From NCBI RefSeq assembly GCF_030269925.1, contig NC_085112.1, positions 6,201,501 through 6,265,500 of the forward strand: DNA of 64,000 nt, given 5' to 3'. The notes beneath the pieces were generated by a model. It made no database searches, was not told where the DNA came from, and saw only the letters and a list, made by a program, of their open reading frames with translations. Position 1 is the stretch's first letter, and each line of letters starts with the position of its first letter. Below, piece by piece: positions 1 through 11,927 of the stretch. The translations under genes were made by a program, and so were the position numbers. The stretch is from Bombyx mori. Its lineage: Eukaryota > Arthropoda > Insecta > Lepidoptera > Bombycidae.

Positions 1-167
1 GGTACAAACCCGTGCGGGATGACAATGACCACTAAAAGTGGCAACCAAACCATCTAAAAGATAAAAACTAATTACAAATTGCATATTTCAACTGTTCAAA
101 AATACACAAACGACGTGATATCAAGTCAACAAAGATTACAAGGGAAATATATCTAAAGCAAAGCTAC

Positions 168-232
168 TTTGATCGGGACTCGACTCTTAACCCAATACTT
201 TGTCAGGGTCATTAACCACTAGGCCAGAGATG
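168..232 (-). repeat. tRNA-like SINE head fragment
   Basis: Read on the minus strand, this has a box A-like TGGCCTAGTGGTTAATGACC and a box B-like GTCGAGTCCC at tRNA spacing. It is a diverged head of a tRNA-derived SINE different from Bm1. Its body probably continues towards position 1, where I see no further structure. Confidence 0.5.
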
Positions 233-643
233 AAGCAAACAATTAATTAAACGTCAAAAACAAGTTTATAATAAAATAATAGCATGTTACACTTTGATTA
301 ATCGCGTTAAAACGCACTATTAACGCGAATTTTAAGGGCTTATTAACACATTATAATGAGAAAACAGCTTTGTATGCAAATAATTTTACCGTTCACGTGC
401 TGGTATGGTTGATCAAATTTTTTGATAAAAACAATTAAAATTTTAATATCGCAGGTAATTAAAGAGTTAGTGTGGGAAGCCTTTTAACGAAGGTCATTCA
501 CCACTTCTTTTACTTACTGCCATTAAATCCTAAGAAATAAAAGTGTTTTAATACATCCATTTGGATGATGGACATTAAGTCCATAGAACTATTTTATATT
601 TACATTATTACTTAATCAGCGAATTTTGACAAATTACACTTTT

Positions 644-1099
644 GAAGTCGTCGTGGCCTGACGGATAAGACGTTCGGTGCATTCGTGTTGAGCGATGCAC
701 GAATGCATCCGGTGTTCGAATCTCAGGCAGGTACCAATTTTTCTAATGAAATACGTACTCAACAAATGTTCATGATTGATTTCCACAGTGAAGGAATAAC
801 ATCGTGTAATAAACATAAAACCCGCAAAATTATAATTTGCGTAATTACTGGTGGTAGGACCTCTTGTAAGTCCGCGGGGTGGGTACCACCACCCTGCCTA
901 TTTCTGCCGTGAAGCAGTAATGCGTTTCGGTTTGAAGGGTGGGGCAGCCGTTGTAACTATACTTGAGACCTTAGAACTTATATCTCAAGGTGGGTGGCGC
1001 ATTTACGTTGTAGATGTCTATGGGCTCCAGTAACCACTTAACATCAGGTGGGCTGTGAGCTCGTCCACCCATCTAAGAAATAAAAAAAAATAAAAAAAA
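644..1099 (+). repeat. Bm1 SINE, full length
   Basis: A near-complete Bm1: the tRNA-like head has box A (TGGCCTGACGGATAAGACG) and box B (GTGTTCGAATCTC), then the long tRNA-unrelated body beginning ACTGGTGGTAGGACC, then AATAAA and an A-rich tail. There is a duplicated 'gcatgcac'-like slip within the head. The small open frames across it are chance readings of the SINE. Confidence 0.92.
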
Positions 1100-2877
1100 C
1101 TCGTTTCCAAATCAAGATTCAGTATTATTTAATCAATCTAATATCGATTAGATTATATTCGATAATATGTATAATTTAATTTTGTTATTTTAAACATTGT
1201 GTCATACTATTGATTTACCTGTTATATACTAATATAAGTATATTTCAATTTGAAAGAAGTAACGAAAATAAACGATGTATTATTTTTACAAACACATTAA
1301 TACGGCTACGAAAGTCTGAGAATAACAAACTCAAAGAAAAATTATGTTTACAGTAGTTTTCTTCATAAATTCCAATCTAATCTAACCTAAACCCGAACTA
1401 TAACCTGAAAAGAAGCTAAAACAAAAATCATCAATTACGAATACGAGCAAAATAAATACGAATAAACGTTTTTCGTAACCGATTTATTTTCGTTGTCGTA
1501 CGTATTTATTTGCAAGGAGCGCCGTACGTCAGTGGGGGGAGGGAACAAACACAGGAAACGGATCCAACGAGCTATCCCGCCGAACCGACAGAAGGGAGAT
1601 TTCGGTACCCCAGACGTAGGGTTACAAGGATTTCTTCTAAACGAATAATGTTTCTTATTTCGAAAACGAGTAAGCCGTGGACGTCATAACTCGAATGCCA
1701 TCTTCCATTTTTAAAGATTAGATCGAAATCACACGAATTATAGAAGTCATTATATTCTTCTAGCGTTTCAAGATTGCTCCACAAATATCTATCAAATTCC
1801 AGATTGTAAGTTTATGATACTTTAGTATATTAATCGTAGCAGTGTTCACAAATAAGACTGTGAATCGGAGTTATGTTTCCAAGTGTAATTATTTTGATTT
1901 TGTAACGTCGCACGAAATTAAAAATTGGAATATGAACGCCAAAAGATCACAATGGTTTGCTCGTAACTATTCTTCTTATTTATACTTTTATTAATTAAAG
2001 CTCGCAAACTTTGGCACCCTCAAGATATAAAGCCTTGAATCTATTGTACAAATATAAAAGCTGTAACTCAATTGCGTTATACCTAGTTCAAATGAGACAC
2101 GAAACAAAAAGTTTCAAACTTTCACTTAACTCATGGATACCCTATTGTGCCTCTCTCCTGATATATTTATATGCATTAATACCGGTTTATAGGAGCGAGA
2201 TAAGCATAAATCCGACGGTAGGCGGACCGCGATGTATCTACAACCCACTTTATTGTTATACACTTTGAATTTATTTAGGAGAGTCTTTGAATTGTCTTAG
2301 TGAAGGTAGATTTACCCTTTCCTTTGTCTGCGAAACATTTTAAAATATGTTTTTTTTTGTTTTCGTATAACGGAGTATTTGGCTTACATTAAAACATTTC
2401 TACTGTAAGCTGAACAAAAATGTTGGCAGATAACAGTTCTGTTTTCAGCGGGTTGAACTGTTCCAGATACGACCACAAAGACTCAACACATGATGAAATA
2501 ACATATTAAACCACAGCCACAAAAATAGTACCTAATTGTATAATAAAACCTCCACCGTTTTTCAATACTATGCGTATACTGTCTGTAGATAAGGGTTTTA
2601 CCATTCTTGCCTATATTGGCTAACACCACACAATAAAGGCATTTATAATTGGTGTGCTAGAAGAGTGCTCGACAAGAACAAGCATGCTACGACTAGGAGC
2701 TCGTTCAGATTCGCGAAATGTTCTAGAAGCATATTTTATAGCTTCATATTATTCACGGAATCACCAGTCACAGTGGACCCAGAATAGCCCTTCGAGGTTA
2801 CTAGCTGATAGGGATCCAGAAAAAATAGGCAGATAAAAAGCATGTATTAGAAATGTATTTTATTAGATAAAATAATA
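1100..2877. other. AT-rich intergenic DNA, no gene seen
   Basis: No repeat, RNA gene or coding exon is recognisable. A 70-codon open stretch on the minus strand (1784-1572) lacks a plausible start, splice context or recognisable protein family. A slightly GC-richer patch around 1500-1620 contains a G-rich run and no clear motif cluster. Confidence 0.6.
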
Positions 2878-2955
2878 TTTGCCTGCGGGATTTGAACTCG
2901 GGGTCAGTCGCATCACATGAAACGGGGTGTCTTATCTAGTAGGCCATAATGACTT
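2878..2955 (-). repeat. tRNA-like SINE head (Bm1-related)
   Basis: Minus strand: a box A-like TGGCCTACTAGATAAGACAC and a box B-like GAGTTCAAATCCCGCAGGC. The ending CCCGCAGGC is typical of the Bm1 head, but the Bm1 body is absent on either side. It is a solitary head or the 5' remnant of a deleted copy. Confidence 0.65.
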
Positions 2956-5399
2956 TATTTCTGATATAAAAGATTAAGCAACATCCAAATCGTGTTGGTT
3001 TTTAGCTCCGTTATACTGTTAACTAAAATGAAAACAAAAAAACTCACTTTGATTCAATTTAAAGAAGAAACGTCGAAACACTCCCCGTAATCCAAGACAT
3101 AAATAATAAAAAAAAAACACTGAAATTAATATAACAAGCCCTAAAACCTATAAAACACATGCTTGCCGGGATGTTTTAAACATTTATTGAAGATATAAGG
3201 AAAGCTATTTTGATGGTACAACAGTACTGGGAGGTTTTGGTACATTTACTTTATTGTAACGGTTGCGAAAATACTCTACTTAATTTTTTTCAATTATTTT
3301 GGGAAATACCCTTGCCTACACACCGAACATTTTTAATTATAAGGATTTTCGATTTATACATAACTTTTAAATAACAGAGCTGTGTATATCATTTTAATTT
3401 GCAAAATACTTTAGGACAAAACATGCCAAACGAGTTCAAAATGTCAAAGCTCATCGAAGTCCGGACGACGGATTAGTTTCAATACCCTATTGTCTACTGA
3501 CTGCGTTAAGCACTTAAAATCTATTCAATAAAACCAACTAATGATGTCAGAAGCATAACCTCGGATGTACTTTTTGTAAGCGTTGCTTTTGTTGTGATTC
3601 TTTTGTAGCTGTCTGGTATTTTTCTTAGGATCTCCACCTAAATAAATGTTACTCTATATCGATCGAACATTTCATACAACCAATTACAATTTAAAAAGAC
3701 TCGATTTCAAAAAAAAATATTTTCTCTGCTAGAGCATCTTGTGTACCGTACCTTCTCACCAACCAAGATGCCGGTAAAAGGGAGGCTCAAGTAAAATATG
3801 AATTCAGAGCGACTTGGCTGTTCGGCACACACGTTACTTGTTTATCCTTTTAAGGGAGAGTTCTCATTTCACGCAACTGCTATGATTGCTATGCAATTGC
3901 CAATATAACGTGACCTCCACCTTCTGCTTCAGCTCTGACATCGAAAGACGATACGCTGATAAGACGGAGATCGTCATATAATGGACGAAGCGTTAAACAT
4001 TCTAGTAATGGCGTCTCAAGAATGAAGGCAGATTTTCGCCAACTGATTACGAGTCTTAATACGTTAACTATGTTTACTAGTTGCGTTATATCGTAAGAGT
4101 ATATGATATCTCGATGAAATTGTCTCTTTATCGGCATAAAATATTTTATTAATTTCAAATTCAAATTACATAATAATATATTACAAGTATATTATTTTAA
4201 TACATTTTTTTTGTTGTTGCAGGAATTTCGTTGAAGAGCGTGCTGTTACGTCATTCCCTTAATAAATGACTATTTAAACTGGAACACTGTTTTGTTAATT
4301 CCCTCATTAATATTAATATTATTCATCGTTGTAGTACGAAGTGCGTGCTTGAACCATATTATTTAAATAGCAAATTAATTATTTATATTTTTATTACCTC
4401 GAAGGCAGATATCAGGTTTATTAATTCTGATGGGCTAAGGTCGCTTTTTAATATTAGCCATGAGACAGGTAGTCGTGAAATATGTTTCACTATATCGTAT
4501 ATCCTCAAACCACGATACAAACCTTCAGTCAGTACAATAGTCTCAATTTTATTGTGTTTTATTCTGCACTTTAAAAACTAAGCAGGTTGGTGATACCTTG
4601 TAGTGCGAGCTTACAATACCTCCTATTTCCAGTAATAATGAAATGGTGCGGAAATAATTGCTCTGATATTTGTCAACATATATGTATGACAAAGAGAAAA
4701 GAATGTATGGGTGAAAAACACGAAATAATTAGGAACAACTGTTTTCTTCAACTAGGTAAAAATGACAGTGAAATCTATATAGATTCATATTGTAGGTGAC
4801 ATATAATATAGGTACTCCGTGATTCTCTAAGGCGTTCATGTCAAACATAAACTAGGTGTCCCTGTACTATGGGAACTGGAGACAGTATATACATTCGTTT
4901 AAATAGACAAATAAATAGACATTAAATATCCAGATTAAGAACAAAAAAATATATTCGTCACAAGAATGTTTATTTATTTTTAATCAGTAGAGAAAATCAA
5001 TTCGCGAAAATCTGTAACAGTCTTAAAACATTGGGGAAAACGGTTATAAACCGCAGACCAGCTGATTAAGTTAAAAAATATAATTTTTGAAACAAATAAT
5101 ATGCCAAGCAATAAATCCTTCTACTTAATTAAAACTAATTAAGAATATTTTAAAAGCAAGTCACTGTTATTGTCATTTAAAAAAATGATGTCCGAATTAT
5201 TTAAAAAGATGCGTCATAACAAGGCATCGGGTGCTTTATGTTATGTTTTGCATGTTCTGGCACGTTGTCAAAGTATTTTTGGCTCGGTCCCACTTCATGA
5301 ATGCACTCGGTATTATTACCTAGAATATCAGTATGGAGTAACTTTTTGCCTAGGTCTAATAATGCTACGTTTGCATGTGAATTCTTAACTACTTTTTAT
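2956..5399. other. AT-rich intergenic DNA, no gene seen
   Basis: Several open stretches of 70-90 codons exist (minus 4164-3889, plus 4345-4581, plus 4587-4799). Their compositions are those of random AT-rich frames, with no domain, splice signal or repeat identity. Nothing else is visible. Confidence 0.6.
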
Positions 5400-5515
5400 T
5401 GCCTTTACACAAATAGACGAGCATACGGTTCACCTGATGGTGTATTATTTACATTCATGAATATCCAGAATAGGGGTATAGCTAAACAGCTGTTTAGCTC
5501 ATTGTGATGCGGCAT
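5400..5515. repeat. Decayed interspersed repeat fragment
   Basis: Contains GACGAGCATACGG followed by CACCTGATGGT, a pairing I associate with a common Bombyx interspersed repeat. The rest is heavily decayed. Family assignment and boundaries are uncertain. Confidence 0.35.
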
Positions 5516-5690
5516 GACAGCAATAATAAGTGACAATATTTAATAAAGACGCTAAAATAATAATTATCTACGTTTAAAAATATTTAAGGTATCTATATTG
5601 TGTTCTATTATATTTGAAAATCCTTAGGTTAATAGAAAAAAGTATAATCCCAAACTAAGTATTCGCCTTCCGAATTCCCATTACCGTTAT

Positions 5691-5990
5691 GTCTCTCTCT
5701 CTCTCGAAAGAAAAAAAAAACACAAGCAAAATTGAAAACAAGTCATTGTTATGTTATACGAAGGTTGTACGAGAAAAAGGCAATCTACATGGAAGGTTCA
5801 CGCCGGACGGCATCAGATGAGGAAATAAGAATTCATCCTTTCTCGCCCCCGGGGGGAAAGGCGGGAGCTGGCGGGGGCAAGACGGACGACGCCATTCCAA
5901 AAACCCATTATACGAACACTGGAGCTGTTTTCTATCTCGGGAAGGAACCCCTCCCGCCCCCACAGCCCGCAGCACCCCGCACCCTTCTGG
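5691..5990. promoter_or_regulatory. Candidate Polycomb response element / GC-rich island
   Basis: A (TC)7 tract at 5692-5705 gives overlapping GAGAG sites for a GAGA-type factor. It is followed by a GC-rich block (5800-5990) with G-rich and C-rich Sp/KLF-type strings and a GCCATT (PHO core) at 5891-5896. This mix resembles fly Polycomb response elements. A 97-codon open stretch crosses it, but its proline/glycine-rich reading follows from the GC runs and I do not call it a gene. Confidence 0.35.
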
Positions 5991-5999
5991 GATTCTCAA

Positions 6000-7259
6000 C
6001 TTTGTTTATGAAAATTACCCATTAAAGTGGCTATGAAAGTAACGGTTTTGCCACTCCCGAAATTAATAAGGAAATTGATATAGATTATTATTTTTTGCTC
6101 ATTTAGTTGAAACTCAACTTTAGTAGGGTATACTTAAAATTTTGTACTACAATATGTATTTTTAGTATTTCTTAATGGCAATTTAATATAAAAAGTGTAT
6201 TAAATTTATAGACGTTTCAATTTTAAATACTGAACTAATTATAATAGTGACTTTCATATAAAAATATTTTTTTTATATTTTGTTCAACTTTAACTTTTAA
6301 ATTCAAAGTGATCATTATTTTCAATCGTCATATTGTCACATCTGAAGCAAATTCACTAACAGTTCTCGAAATTGTGTAAATCAAATAAGATGTACCTATT
6401 CTAAAATTATAACTGATAAGATTTATAAGGCACTCCGTTTTACCCCTAAAAGATTTACAACACCATTACAAATTAAATTAAAAAACAGAAATATTACACT
6501 TGAAACAAAATTTAAATACACATTACTGTTCACCCCTCTTTATTGAGAAATCTACTTTCTTGAGTCGAATTGCTATCCCGTTTTCGCGCGTAAGAAAGTT
6601 GTTTGAGTGAGAGCGACAGCAAGGAAATGCGGTTGTGGCTCGTAGCTCGATATAAAGAAAGATTATCCGAAGCCCCTGAGGAAGTTTGAAATTGCTATTG
6701 TAGCGAAAAGGATTATATGTTAGTGCTACGTCGTAGCGGGTCTACGGAACGGGCTCAGGGGCCGCATTCAGGAGATTGTGCGTTGAAATTTTATGCACGT
6801 GTATTGTGTTTTACAATCCACCTGATCGATATAGTTTCATTTTGGCGACACCTGTTTTAGTCCTCCGACTATACTAAAGTCTTGTAAATGATACACTACA
6901 ATAGCTGTAAAAATATACGGTAGGTACCTTATTTGTCACTGCTCTAACAAAAAATATTTTTAATCTATTTTAGGTACTTGGTTCTTGTTTGAAATGGAAT
7001 GAAAAATACAGATAGACAGCATCTATGTTTCTGGGGTTGCCGAAATCGATATCTTGTAGTGGAGGTAATCGTTTACAATATAGTGGGTCATACACTAGTC
7101 TGTCTTCAAAGATTAAGTATATGAAATATAACTATAATATTCCCCTCCAATTTCAAACACAGTTATCGTAAAACAGAAACAAAAACAACTCACTAATAGC
7201 AATTATAATTTAATTAATTAAAGTAAAATTAAAAGCGCAATTCACAGTTTAAAACTCGA
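6000..7259. other. Intergenic DNA with a small GC-richer block
   Basis: Mostly AT-rich with no repeat recognised. The block 6560-6790 is CpG-richer. It contains one GAGAG (6609-6613) and a 9-base inverted repeat, GCCCCTGAG at 6672-6680 with CTCAGGGGC at 6754-6762. No gene is visible. Confidence 0.5.
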
Positions 7260-7300
7260 AATAAACAATGCGATATCGCTGCAAAGCTCAGGCAGCACCG

Positions 7301-7410
7301 TTGAATCGGATTAATCCGGTTAAATCCGGGTAAGTGCGGATGAAATCCGGACGGGTCCAGGCGTGGCGCGCGCGATACCGTTCGGCCTAGCGGTGCGGTG
7401 TTAATCCCTG
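7301..7410. promoter_or_regulatory. Cluster of TAATCC (K50 homeodomain-type) sites
   Basis: A 12-base perfect palindrome CGGATTAATCCG (7307-7318) has two head-to-head TAATCC sites. It is followed by repeated AAATCCGG (7322-7329 and 7343-7350) and another TAATCC at 7402-7407 in a CG-rich setting. TAATCC is the site of Otx/Bicoid/Pitx-type lysine-50 homeodomains. Regulatory activity is inferred. Confidence 0.35.
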
Positions 7411-7889
7411 TTTTAAATTCTGATAAAAGCCCTACCTGTAAATCACACTCTAAGCTCTAATGCAATGTATAGAATCAAATGCATATAATATATAAAAAGA
7501 GTAGTAATGATTATCAATCATGAAAAATTTTGATTAAAAGGGACCGTTCCATTCGTAGATTGTTAGTTATACGTATTTAATTACTCTTTTGCAGTACAGA
7601 AGTGAAAACAAAACGCATCTTGAAGTATGAAAATCTCAATATTGATATATCAGTTGCAGTGTCATATGTTTTCGGTAACTTTGAGAGCCTCGAGAATTAA
7701 TAGTTAACTACATACCTACCTACACCTCTCAACGGTACCGTTTCCAGAAGAGCAATCGAAAAGAGAAATTCATTAATACAGACATCAACTAAACAACAAC
7801 AAAAAAACTACAACAACCAACTAAGGACCACAAATCATTAGTGTTAAAACAACATTATAAATTCACGTATATATCTGAACCATCAGCAT

Positions 7890-8170
7890 TCCGAATTGGA
7901 GGGTTGCACGCTCGCATAATCCGACGAGCGTAATGGGATCGAAAATGCTACATAAATTGTCGAGACGGACTGTATGGACGATTAAACCCATTAACGTGGT
8001 CCGGGTCAACGGGGTCGGAGTCCCAGTCCAATCAACAAACCCTTTTATGGTGCCATCGCTGCCGGACTCTCTCCCGCCCCTGGCTTGACGTACTGTTCGG
8101 TCTCTTTGTTTTTATACGCTCGACTGTACTGCATCATACGCCGTCCGCTCAATAAACAATAGCAAAACCC
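7890..8170. promoter_or_regulatory. Candidate Polycomb response or promoter-like module
   Basis: Within 40 bases sit TTTTATGG (8043-8050, Abd-B-like), GCCAT (8052-8056, PHO core), CTCTCTC (8067-8073, GAGA-type) and CCCGCCCC (8073-8080, Sp/KLF-type). A TATA-like TTTTTATACG follows at about 8108. The surrounding block is CpG-richer than its neighbours and free of repeats. Confidence 0.4.
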
Positions 8171-8339
8171 TAGCAGTTCTAAAGTGATGTTTCTTTATCT
8201 TTTTTTTTTAATTATTTATCTTACTAGTTAATATAACAAGTTGAAACAATACTCTAAATGTGCTGCAGTTTTCATTCAGTTATTCATACCCGATCCTGTG
8301 GACCGAATGTTAAACAGTCAACGTTGCCCTAAACACATC

Positions 8340-8625
8340 ATTACTGATCCTTCAGATCCATTAACGGTGCTTTTAGGTGCCTCAAGCACCGGTCACCGTC
8401 CTCGCCGAACTCGTTGTTTGCGACGAAGGGCTCGACGAGTAAATTAACCCATAGACACAGCCCACTAAGTTTCTCGTCGGATCTTCTCAGTGGGTCGCGT
8501 TTCTGATCCGGTGGTAGATTCCACAAAGCACTGCTCTTGCTAGTGCCATTGTTAGTAACATTCGCGGCCTGAGCCCCGTGAGCTCACCTACTAGCTCGGT
8601 GAATCTAGAATAATTCTAGTAGACT
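8340..8625 (+). repeat. Dispersed LINE-tail repeat (possibly BMC1/L1Bm 3' end)
   Basis: This shares CAGTGGGTCGCGTTTCTGATCC, the GCACTGCTCTTGCTAG string and GAGCCCCGTGAGCTCACCTAC with the copies at 14840-15018, 27015-27200 and 43310-43470. It is the most complete copy at its 5' side, with CGACGAAGGGCTCGACGAG and AGCACCGGTCACCG. Assignment to the Bombyx non-LTR family BMC1 is from memory and tentative. The short open frames on both strands here belong to the repeat. Confidence 0.7.
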
Positions 8626-10153
8626 GACATAATAAAAATCCAAAAGGAGTTTATAATTATATAAATAGTAACATGCTGTTTTGTCTCCGTTTATGCTTAC
8701 ATTAATCGGACAGGTCATAAATGCCTCAAGGACACTTATAATATGATCATGTACATCATTAAAATCCACATTCTTAACTGTTCTAGTAGCAACTTTTGAA
8801 TTTGAAAGTTATTTTTTAAACTCATTTAAAGTACCATCTAAACCACCAAAAGAGTTACTTTTACACTTTCTATTATGAATGCAAAAAAACTATAATATAG
8901 TCGAAAACACCAATGTTCTCTTCACTTACTAGTTACGTAGATAGCTGTCAGTGAAAAAAATTTTGGTCTCGATGGTTTTCTTTATCAACAAGAAAGACTC
9001 ATGTTTTTATGTACTGTGTCCTTAATTTGATTTCAAAGTAAAATATCTGAGTAAAATACGTTACTTGTTCAACACATTTCTGTTATTTTTATTTCTTTGA
9101 AAGAGAGTATAATAATATGCCACAACTAATAACAATTGGTTAGCGTCGCGCTTGAACATCAGCAATTCAGGTTGCCAAAGTTTTTTAAACGTACTTTTTA
9201 AAAGACAATTTTGGTTTAAACAAAAGACTAGGTTTGAAGCATGGTTCCAGTAACATCGGTCGGTTTGTATCAGGATTCATGATCGGGCGCTCCCATACGC
9301 CCCCTTTCAGATATACGGTAACGATCGCGCCACAATACCATAGACAATAAATACGGCGTGTACGCGGCTACACGCGTCGGACTAGTATTGCTAGCTTCAA
9401 CGAATTTATTTCCGTTAATCCAAAAAATTTAACTTGTGTTTGCAACTTGTCTAAACCTTACAAAGTTATTTTTGATCCAAATATTCCAGGTTACTATAAT
9501 TGTAAAGATAAATATTAATAACCTCAACGCAATACTCATGATCGTCTTTATCAATTGAAATTATGGAATTTAATGCTTTTTGGAATTCACGAAAATGTCG
9601 AATTCGCTAAACAAGGTAACACATTTCGGATCCGACCCGCGTACGACCGGCAACAGTATTCGTATTGTTTATACCGCATTAAATTGTTAGAATGTTGCCA
9701 TGTTATTGCCGAAAACGTATTTGGTACGCGTAGTTGTGGGCGTAAATTGTTTCGCTAACGTTCTGTATTGTTACAGCCTAGTTTTGTTCGGTCGTAATAA
9801 TTTCTGTATTTATTTGTATGTAATAATATTGTATGCTCTGTGTTTTACTTCGGAAATTGGTTCGATCGGTACATTGTTTTCTTTCCAACAATACAATATA
9901 CTATTATCGGTAACAGCTTTCGGTTTGTGTTATTGTCGAAAAATTGTCAAATATGTAATTTAGAACAAACGTTCCAGTGTCAGTATTTTATAATAAAACT
10001 GTAAATAGCTTTCAACTTTTAAAGATGGGAAATAGAAATTTGAACCAATTTTTTTGGATGGCGAATAAAATAGTACAAATCAATCAATTTTGGACAATTG
10101 GAATTTATAATGTTAGCCGTTTCAAAAGGTCATAGTTTGAACAATTATTGTAC
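8626..10153. other. Intergenic DNA, no gene seen
   Basis: AT-rich and without clear repeats. A GC-richer patch at 9240-9420 (several CG dinucleotides, ACAATAAATACGG at about 9343) could be regulatory. Two open stretches (9555-9758 and 9700-9963, plus) are long mainly because the region is T-rich, and they show no recognisable protein. Confidence 0.5.
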
Positions 10154-10569
10154 TTATATCAATTTTTTTTTGCAACAAGATAGATGCTCTCAGGTACGCT
10201 CTGACACAAAAGTGGCGCTGGGCAGGACATCTTGCGAGATATACGGATAAAAGATGGACATTAGAAATTACAACATGGGAAGGACCAGCGGGCAAAAGAA
10301 GAAGAGGACGACCAAGAAGCAGATGGATCGACGAAATAACAGCAGCAACTGGAAAAGAATGGAGAAACAAAGCCAAGGATAGGGAAGAGTGGAGCAAGCT
10401 GGAGGAGGCCTATACCCGAATGGGGTTCCAAGCACAAGTTTATATTTAATTTTGTAATTTTTATTTGATAAGGTGTTTTTTCTTATTTTTCTTTTTTTCT
10501 ATTTGTGTTTTGGAAATAAAATGGGCTTATTATTATTATTATTATTATATCAATTTTTTTTGCAACAAG
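10154..10569 (+). mobile_element. 5'-truncated LINE insertion flanked by target-site duplication
   Basis: A LINE 3' end from 10180 to about 10544 is bracketed by direct copies of the same target sequence: 10154-10179 and 10545-10569, each TTATATCAA, a T-run and GCAACAAG. The two differ by one T. The insert ends with a polyadenylation-like AATAAA (10515-10520) and a (TTA)n tail. The intact duplication marks a single, rather young retrotransposition event. Confidence 0.88.
10180..10449 (+). pseudogene. C-terminal remnant of a LINE endonuclease/reverse transcriptase ORF
   Basis: An open frame without its own start runs from the duplication edge to a TAA at 10447-10449 (89 residues). It contains KWRWAGHLARYTDKRW, the basic GKRRRGRPRSRW, then DREEWSKLEEAYTRMG. 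These are the usual last segments of the reverse-transcriptase polyprotein of RTE/CR1-like LINEs common in insects. The endonuclease and RT catalytic parts are absent because the copy is 5'-truncated. The frame is undamaged, which agrees with recent insertion. The clade (RTE or another) cannot be settled by eye. Confidence 0.8.
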
Positions 10570-10839
10570 GGGACAGATCACAGTCCTTCTGCTATTGACT
10601 GATTATTACCAAAGCCCATATACATTTAAAATGAATGCTTTACGAGTCATCTACTGTAAGACAAAAGGTCAATGCTTCATACTCACATTTTCTCATGAAA
10701 ATCCAGATGAAATTAATTGTTATTATTCCAATTATATACGCATCGACCTAATTTTTTAATGTCAATAGCATCATTCACGCTGTCACGTTTAGACACCATC
10801 AGAAGGTTGTATGGGTATCCAGACTTCTTAGTTTAGAGT
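10570..10839. other. Intergenic DNA, nothing seen
   Basis: AT-rich DNA between the LINE and the next repeat. No motif cluster or coding potential is seen. Confidence 0.5.
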
Positions 10840-11160
10840 TACCTAGATGATAACCGAGCCTTGCTCGGTTTTTTTTTTGATAACGACATCTTGTTTTGTC
10901 TTTAAAGCGGTTAGTTGCCCTCACTTAAGAAAAATAGTATTATTATTCGCCAATAGATGTCAGGAAGAGTTGATTATTAAAAACACGAATAAAACAACAT
11001 TTTCTGAAAATAAATCGTAGCTAGATCGATTTATCGCCCCCGAAATCCCCTGTATACTAAATTTTATGAAAATCGTTGAGGCCGTTTCCGAGATTCAGGT
11101 TATATACATATACATTAATATACAAGAATTGCTCGTTTAAAGGTATAATAATAAGATAAG
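10840..11160 (+). repeat. Short non-autonomous repeat with hairpin head
   Basis: It begins near a 7-base hairpin AACCGAG-ccttg-CTCGGTT (10852-10870) followed by T's. It ends with a segment (AAAATCGTTGAGGCCGTTTC, then ACAAGAATTGCTCGTTTAAA) that I recognise as recurrent in Lepidoptera. It probably belongs to the same broad class as the GACCCG repeats below. The class is not assigned. Confidence 0.5.
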
Positions 11161-11927
11161 ATATATGTGTAGTTTAAAAAAAGACACGTTTAAATGGCAA
11201 ACCTATCTAACAATTAATTTCATCTTTTTTTTTCTCCATTAATATGTACTGATCAGGATATTGGAGCAAAGATATATTTTTTTGTATTTTCATCGATCCT
11301 TGAAGCGCGTGCAAATGTTCATGTTACTTAGACATTCTGAATTCGTTGAAAATAACATTCAAAGATATCGTTACTTACCAACAATGAGCTAACAAAAGCG
11401 TGCTAAAAACGTTTTTATTATTGGATATTTACCGTAGTTTCTACCAGAATAAATAATCGAATTAGTTTCCGATATGAAGCCCATTGGAGTGCATCAATAT
11501 CTCAATAGCTTTATTTTTGGACCGAACATCACTCCGTTTTCGAAATTCCCAAGTTACCCACGATTCGAATTATTAAAAGGTGAGCTCATTAAATAAGCTA
11601 AAAGCTTTCTGAACATTAGCAGATTATTCCTGTTCGCGTGACAGCTCGAAGTAAATCAGCCTCATGCGTGCTACAATTTTTGAAATTATTCAATAAAATG
11701 AAATGGAAAACGTATAACTTAATTCGTGCATAGTCTGAGCCATATTTTATGTTAGTTTATGTGACAAATTGAAATTCCGTTGCCTTTTGATCAAATAGAA
11801 AACGATTTTTTTTAATGAACACACACACTACTGTTTTTTTTGTTTCTAATTCATTTAACGTCTTATTCAATATTTTTTTGTAAAAAATTAAGTATTACAT
11901 GGTATTTAGGTAATTTATTTACTATAT
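11161..11927. other. AT-rich intergenic DNA, no gene seen
   Basis: No coding or repeat feature is recognised between the two repeats. Confidence 0.55.

Noticed and set aside
1572..1805. Roughly 78-codon minus-strand open frame with balanced composition
   Set aside because: No ATG start, no acceptor with a pyrimidine tract, and no family recognised; too weak to list as a gene.
5732..6025. 97-codon proline/glycine-rich open frame, with an open frame on the other strand too
   Set aside because: Both strands are open because of GC-rich runs; there is no recognisable protein, and the region fits a regulatory island better.
10122..10397. 91-codon minus-strand open frame
   Set aside because: It is antisense to the LINE ORF remnant, which is the real reading.
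10852..10880. GC hairpin followed by a T-run, resembling a bacterial intrinsic terminator
   Set aside because: The DNA is eukaryotic, and the hairpin is the head of a short interspersed repeat.
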